From: Selenomonadaceae bacterium
GTDB lineage: Bacteria > Bacillota > Negativicutes > Selenomonadales > Selenomonadaceae
Length of the DNA: 24,108 nt
Assembly (NCBI GenBank): GCA_016280345.1
Contig: JAEEGN010000253.1
Coordinates: forward strand, 1-24,108
Reading direction: 5' to 3'
Within the stretch, counting starts at the first letter, position 1. Each line of letters starts with the position of its first letter. The notes under the pieces were generated by a model. That model was not told the DNA's origin, made no database searches, and saw nothing but the letters and a program-made list of their open reading frames with translations. Shown here piece by piece: positions 21,752 through 24,108 of the stretch. The translations under genes and the position numbers were made by a program.

Positions 21752-22274
21752 TTTCGTCCCACACTTCCGGCAGCGCCACTACCATCCGGCCTCCGGCCAG
21801 GTCGATTTCCCGCACCACCGATTTCAGCGCCGGCACCAGCGTCTGGGCCGCCTGCCCCTTTTTCGACACGACGTATACGTCGTTGCTTCCGGTCTGGATT
21901 ACCTCGGTGACGGTCCCGAGGTCCTGCCCTGCCTCGTCCGACACGGCCAGGCCGATGATGTCGAAGGTGTAATACTCCCCTTCCGCCAACGGCACCGCCT
22001 CGGCGCGGTCCACCGAGAGAAAGCGTCCGGTGAGCGCCGCCGCCTTCTCCCGGGAATCGAAGCCCGCAAAGCGCAGGAGAATCTTCTCGTTCTGGTAGCG
22101 AACGCCTGTGATCGGTAATAAATCCTCGCCAACGTAAACGCGCTCCATGCCCTGAAAACGCTCGGGGTAATCCGTCAGTGGGAAGATCCGGAGCTCGCCG
22201 CGGACGCCGTGAGGTGCCCCGGCACGGCCGATGACGACGCGGTCCTTAGCTGCGGATGGCGATGATTTTGTCAT
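21741..22274 (-). CDS. rimM: 16S rRNA processing protein RimM
   Basis: Helps late 30S subunit maturation and binds protein S19. 177 aa, normal length: N-terminal RimM barrel (VVIGRAGAPHGVRGELRIFPLTDYPERF, 13-40) and C-terminal PRC-barrel (EYYTFDIIGLAVSDEAGQDLGTVTEVIQTGSNDVYVV, about 99-136, ending with LVPALKSVVREIDL). The ATG at 22272-22274 lies inside the end of ylqD (29-base overlap, different frame), with GGTGGA just upstream; no later in-frame start keeps the conserved N-terminus. Coupled to both neighbours. Confidence 0.95.
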   Translation of the reverse strand: MTKSSPSAAKDRVVIGRAGAPHGVRGELRIFPLTDYPERFQGMERVYVGEDLLPITGVRYQNEKILLRFAGFDSREKAAALTGRFLSVDRAEAVPLAEGEYYTFDIIGLAVSDEAGQDLGTVTEVIQTGSNDVYVVSKKGQAAQTLVPALKSVVREIDLAGGRMVVALPEVWDENAD

Positions 22275-22653
22275 CTTCCACCAGCACCTCGACGTTCATG
22301 ACCTCGCGCATATTGTCGCCGATTTTGACCTCCACCAGGCGCTCGAGCTGGCCCTGCACGATCTCGGCGCCCTCGGCCAGCTTCCTGGCGTCAGCCAGTT
22401 TCTGATCGCACTCCTCGATGAAATCGGCCCGTTTCTGCTTTTCGACGCCGAAGTGCTGGCGGATCATCTGGAGCCGCTGCAGGTCGCCCTGGGCCTGCTC
22501 GGAGATGACGCGCTTTTCCTCCAGGTCGATCTGCTGCAGTTCAAGATCCGCCTGCTGGCGGTTTTGCGTCAGCTCGTCGATGATGCGCTTGCGCAGCTTT
22601 TCCGTCAGCTTCGCTTTGATGGTGACAGGTACTTTGATCGTAAGGCTGTCCAT
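22246..22653 (-). CDS. ylqD: YlqD family protein
   Basis: 135-aa soluble protein of unknown function, always found in this Firmicutes operon between khpA and rimM. MDSLTIKVPVTIKAKLTEKLRKRIIDEL at the start, then a long charged, probably coiled-coil helical region (about 30-95: QQADLELQQIDLEEKRVISEQAQGDLQRLQMIRQHF), and a C-terminal beta part (VQGQLERLVEVKIGDNMREVMNVEVLVEDDKIIAI). The ATG at 22651-22653 has GGGAGG 7 bases upstream; the frame extends 10 codons further without a ribosome site. Identification rests on operon position plus sequence pattern. Confidence 0.88.
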   Translation of the reverse strand: MDSLTIKVPVTIKAKLTEKLRKRIIDELTQNRQQADLELQQIDLEEKRVISEQAQGDLQRLQMIRQHFGVEKQKRADFIEECDQKLADARKLAEGAEIVQGQLERLVEVKIGDNMREVMNVEVLVEDDKIIAIRS

Positions 22654-22703
22654 TCCGGTTCCTCCCTTTTCGGATGATTCCAATAATGCGGCGGCGCGGG
22701 CAC

Positions 22704-22751
22704 GAAATCCAAGCGCCCTTACGCCCTGCGGGCCTGGCTCGCTAAGATTTC
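22704..22751. repeat. Palindromic element 1 of 3 (khpA-ylqD spacer)
   Basis: 48-nt hairpin unit: arm GAAATC (22704-22709), complementary arm GATTTC (22746-22751). The 36-nt core carries CGCCCTGCGGGC at 22722-22733 (inner stem GCCC/GGGC) and GGCTCGCTAAG at 22736-22746. By hand alignment, 30 of 36 core bases equal those of element 3, at the same offsets. Confidence 0.8.
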
Positions 22752-22763
22752 ACAGCGGCGGTG

Positions 22764-22811
22764 GCGCACTAACATCGCGCTTCGCCTTCGGCTCGCGTTC
22801 TGTAAGTGCGC
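22764..22811. repeat. Palindromic element 2 of 3
   Basis: Also 48 nt, with 7-nt arms GCGCACT (22764-22770) and AGTGCGC (22805-22811). The core is diverged but keeps an inner GCC-TTC-GGC hairpin (22785-22792 region) followed by GGCTCGC (22790-22796), and CGCG/CGCG pairing around it. Starts 60 bp after element 1. Confidence 0.65.
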
Positions 22812-22820
22812 TGCGCGTGC

Positions 22821-22872
22821 ATGAATTCTAAGCTCCCCTTCGCCCTGCGGGCTCGGCTCGCTAAGAATTCAT
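22821..22872. repeat. Palindromic element 3 of 3
   Basis: Arms ATGAATTC (22821-22828) and GAATTCAT (22865-22872); using 6-nt arms the unit is 22823-22870, again 48 nt and 59 bp from element 2. Core has CGCCCTGCGGGC at 22841-22852 and GGCTCGCTAAG at 22855-22865. Relative to element 1 the arms differ by one base on each side, and the change is compensatory. Confidence 0.8.
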
Positions 22873-22875
22873 AGC

Positions 22876-22912
22876 AAAATGCGGCAGGCCGTCTTGCGAA
22901 CCGGCATGCCGC
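22876..22912 (-). terminator. Hairpin just after khpA, possible attenuator
   Basis: GCGGCA (22881-22886) with TGCCGC (22907-22912) plus inner GCCG (22888-22891) with CGGC (22902-22905). On the minus strand A and four T follow. Begins 5 bp after the khpA stop; it may lower transcription into ylqD-rimM-trmD. Confidence 0.5.
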
Positions 22913-22917
22913 AGCTT

Positions 22918-23145
22918 TCAGATGATCTCTACCGTGACCTTTTTGTTCTCGCGGGTTGCGGCTGCCTTGACGACCGTGCGGATCGCCTTGGCGATGCGGC
23001 CCTGCTTGCCGATGACTTTGCCCATGTCCTCCTGGGTCACGTGCAACTCGTACACGATTGCGCCGCCGTCGTTTTTTTCCTCCACGACGACCTCGCCCGG
23101 GTGATCGACGAGCGATTTCGCGATGATCTCGACAATCTCTTTCAT
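22918..23145 (-). CDS. khpA: KH-domain RNA-binding protein KhpA (YlqC)
   Basis: Small RNA-binding protein, 75 aa, a single KH domain. In Gram-positives it pairs with KhpB/Jag and affects cell length and division through RNA binding. The GxxG loop is GKQG (46-49) in QEDMGKVIGKQGRIAKAIRTVVKAA, and the N-terminus MKEIVEIIAKSLVDHPGEVVVEE is typical. ATG with GAGGAG 6 bases upstream. Sits between rpsP and ylqD, as in Bacillus, but with unusually long spacers (141 and 264 bp) filled by hairpins. Confidence 0.95.
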   Translation of the reverse strand: MKEIVEIIAKSLVDHPGEVVVEEKNDGGAIVYELHVTQEDMGKVIGKQGRIAKAIRTVVKAAATRENKKVTVEII

Positions 23146-23164
23146 GTGGCTCTCCTCTTATACG

Positions 23165-23199
23165 AGTCCCTGTCAGGATGTTTGATCCTTACAGGGACT
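23165..23199. repeat. Inverted repeat just upstream of khpA
   Basis: AGTCCCTGT (23165-23173) with ACAGGGACT (23191-23199) and AGGAT (23175-23179) with ATCCT (23185-23189), 5-nt loop, one mismatch: a 14-pair stem. It ends about 20 bases before the khpA start and has no T-run. Confidence 0.75.
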
Positions 23200-23210
23200 G
23201 CATGAGACGG

Positions 23211-23233
23211 CATTTGCGCCAACGGCGCAAATG
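23211..23233. repeat. Inverted repeat in the rpsP-khpA spacer
   Basis: Perfect 10-bp stem CATTTGCGCC (23211-23220) with GGCGCAAATG (23224-23233) over a 3-nt loop. A small CGTGC/GCACG hairpin follows at 23237-23249. Confidence 0.75.
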
Positions 23234-23249
23234 TAACGTGCGCAGCACG

Positions 23250-23284
23250 CTTCTCCGGGATTTGAATAGCAAATCGCAGAGAAG
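23250..23284. repeat. Inverted repeat just after rpsP
   Basis: CTTCTC (23250-23255) with GAGAAG (23279-23284) and GATTTG (23259-23264) with CAAATC (23270-23275), separated by a 3x3 internal loop, 5-nt apical loop. It begins 2 bp past the rpsP stop; no T-run follows, so it looks like an mRNA 3'-end or processing structure rather than a terminator. Confidence 0.7.
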
Positions 23285-23286
23285 GA

Positions 23287-23562
23287 TTACTTCTTCGACC
23301 GTTTCAGGGCGTCGAACTTGGCCATGATCCCCTGCTTGCGGAGCAGCGAGCGGACGGTGTCCGTGGGCTGCGCGCCCTTCTGCATCCAGTCGAGGACCTT
23401 TTCCTCATTGACGTTGATGATTGCCGGGTCCTTCGTGGAATCGTAGTTGCCGACGATCTCGATGAAGCGGCCGTCACGCGGCGCGCGGGCATCCGCGACG
23501 ACGATGCGGTAGAAGGGATGCTTCTTTTCGCCCATGCGGTTCAAACGAATCTTGACTGCCAT
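23287..23562 (-). CDS. rpsP: 30S ribosomal protein S16
   Basis: 91-aa ribosomal protein needed for 30S assembly. MAVKIRLNRMGEKKHPFYRIVVADARAPRDGRFIEIVGNYD is the classic S16 start, and LDWMQKGAQPTDTVRSLLRKQGIM the C-terminal part. The ATG at 23560-23562 follows an ideal AAGGAGGTG site; three extra in-frame codons upstream include another ATG inside the ribosome site and are rejected. Lies 59 bp after ffh, in the usual ffh-rpsP order. Confidence 0.98.
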   Translation of the reverse strand: MAVKIRLNRMGEKKHPFYRIVVADARAPRDGRFIEIVGNYDSTKDPAIINVNEEKVLDWMQKGAQPTDTVRSLLRKQGIMAKFDALKRSKK

Positions 23563-23621
23563 GAAATTCACCTCCTTGAAAAGGACTTTCTATAGGAAAA
23601 ATGAAAAATGCGGTTTGATTC

Positions 23622-24108
23622 TCAGCCCTTGAAGAACGGCAGCTTGAAGCGGGAGAGCCCCATCGGGCCCTTCTGGAATTTCTTCAACTGCTTCATCATC
23701 TTCTTCATCTCGCCAAACTGCTTCAGGAGTTTGTTGACGTCCTGAACCCGCGTGCCGCTGCCTTTGGCGATGCGCTTGCGGCGGCTGCCGTTGATGATGC
23801 TGGTGTCGGCCCGCTCCGCCGGCGTCATGGCGCGGATGATGGCTTCGACGTGCAGGATTTCCTTGCCGTTGAGGTCGAAGTCCACGCCGTCGAGCTGTTT
23901 CTTCACGTTCCCCATGCCGGGGATCATGCCCAGGATCTGTTCCAGGGAGCCCATCTTGCGCACCTGCTGGAGCTGGGCGAGGAAGTCGTCGAGCGTGAAC
24001 GCGTCCTTGCGGAGCTTCTTCTCAATTTTTTTGGCTTCTTCGACGTCATAGACCGTCTGCGCTTTCTCGATGAGGGAAAGCACGTCGCCCATGCCGAGGA
24101 TGCGCGAG
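23622..24108 (-). CDS. ffh: Signal recognition particle protein Ffh, C-terminal part
   Basis: The last 162 codons; the gene continues past the right edge, so the GTPase (NG) domain is outside the window. Visible is the end of the G domain/linker (SRILGMGDVLSLIEKAQ) and the methionine-rich M domain: QLQQVRKMGSLEQILGMIPGMG, the 4.5S RNA-binding motif TSIINGSRRKRIAKGSGTRVQDVNKLLKQFGEMKKMMKQL, and the basic tail GLSRFKLPFFKG. With 4.5S RNA it targets nascent membrane proteins to FtsY. An internal methionine at 24090-24092 is not the real start. Confidence 0.97.
   Translation of the reverse strand, partial: SRILGMGDVLSLIEKAQTVYDVEEAKKIEKKLRKDAFTLDDFLAQLQQVRKMGSLEQILGMIPGMGNVKKQLDGVDFDLNGKEILHVEAIIRAMTPAERADTSIINGSRRKRIAKGSGTRVQDVNKLLKQFGEMKKMMKQLKKFQKGPMGLSRFKLPFFKG

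Noticed and set aside
22681..23286. CRISPR array
   Set aside because: The repeats are palindromic hairpins with a 60-bp period, only three copies, differing arms and no unique-length spacers; no cas genes.
1..24108. Insertion sequence, prophage or integrative element
   Set aside because: No transposase, integrase or phage genes, and no target duplications or att-like repeats beside the tRNA gene.

Overview
The window looks like a chromosomal segment of an anaerobic, diderm Firmicute, most likely class Negativicutes. Three things point there. The ffh-rpsP-khpA-ylqD-rimM-trmD block is the Firmicutes order and YlqD is a Firmicutes family. An outer-membrane beta-barrel of the ShlB/FhaC type shows a second membrane. 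Rubrerythrin and a two-gene SUF system suit an anaerobe. Genus cannot be told from this alone. GC is high. All genes but one read on the minus strand, and most promoters are clear sigma-70 matches with 17-18 bp spacers.

Layout from left to right. (1) 1-2864: the start of a Uma2-family nuclease gene cut by the window edge, then hemB and a cobA-hemD fusion (tetrapyrrole synthesis) behind their own promoter. (2) 3079-6401: a polyamine operon, speD-speA-speE. (3) 6453-8917: a methyl-accepting chemotaxis protein and a YbjN-like small protein. (4) 8961-11246: a POTRA-less TpsB-like outer-membrane barrel, rubrerythrin and tRNA-Ala(GGC). (5) 11268-12481: an orphan ABC-type substrate-binding lipoprotein. 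(6) 12617-16451: corA followed at 17 bp by rfbA, rfbC and rfbB (dTDP-sugar synthesis without rfbD), behind a roughly 260-nt leader. (7) 16558-18287: sufC plus a short SufB/SufD-like protein. (8) 18435-20141: a peptidoglycan-binding/3D-domain protein and a DUF6033-like protein. (9) 20166-20999: the only plus-strand gene, an unknown exported protein. (10) 20999-24108: trmD, rimM, ylqD, khpA, rpsP and the 3' end of ffh, with spacers full of palindromes.

How they fit: mostly housekeeping (heme/siroheme, polyamines, Fe-S assembly, SRP, ribosome maturation) with an envelope theme (O-antigen sugar precursors, outer-membrane barrel, 3D-domain protein, lipoprotein). I saw no phage, CRISPR, insertion sequence or obvious new multi-gene system. 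The most interesting signals are non-coding: three tandem 48-nt palindromes at about 60-bp spacing between khpA and ylqD, more hairpins between rpsP and khpA, and a structured corA leader carrying a short ORF. The POTRA-less TpsB barrel is the most unusual protein.
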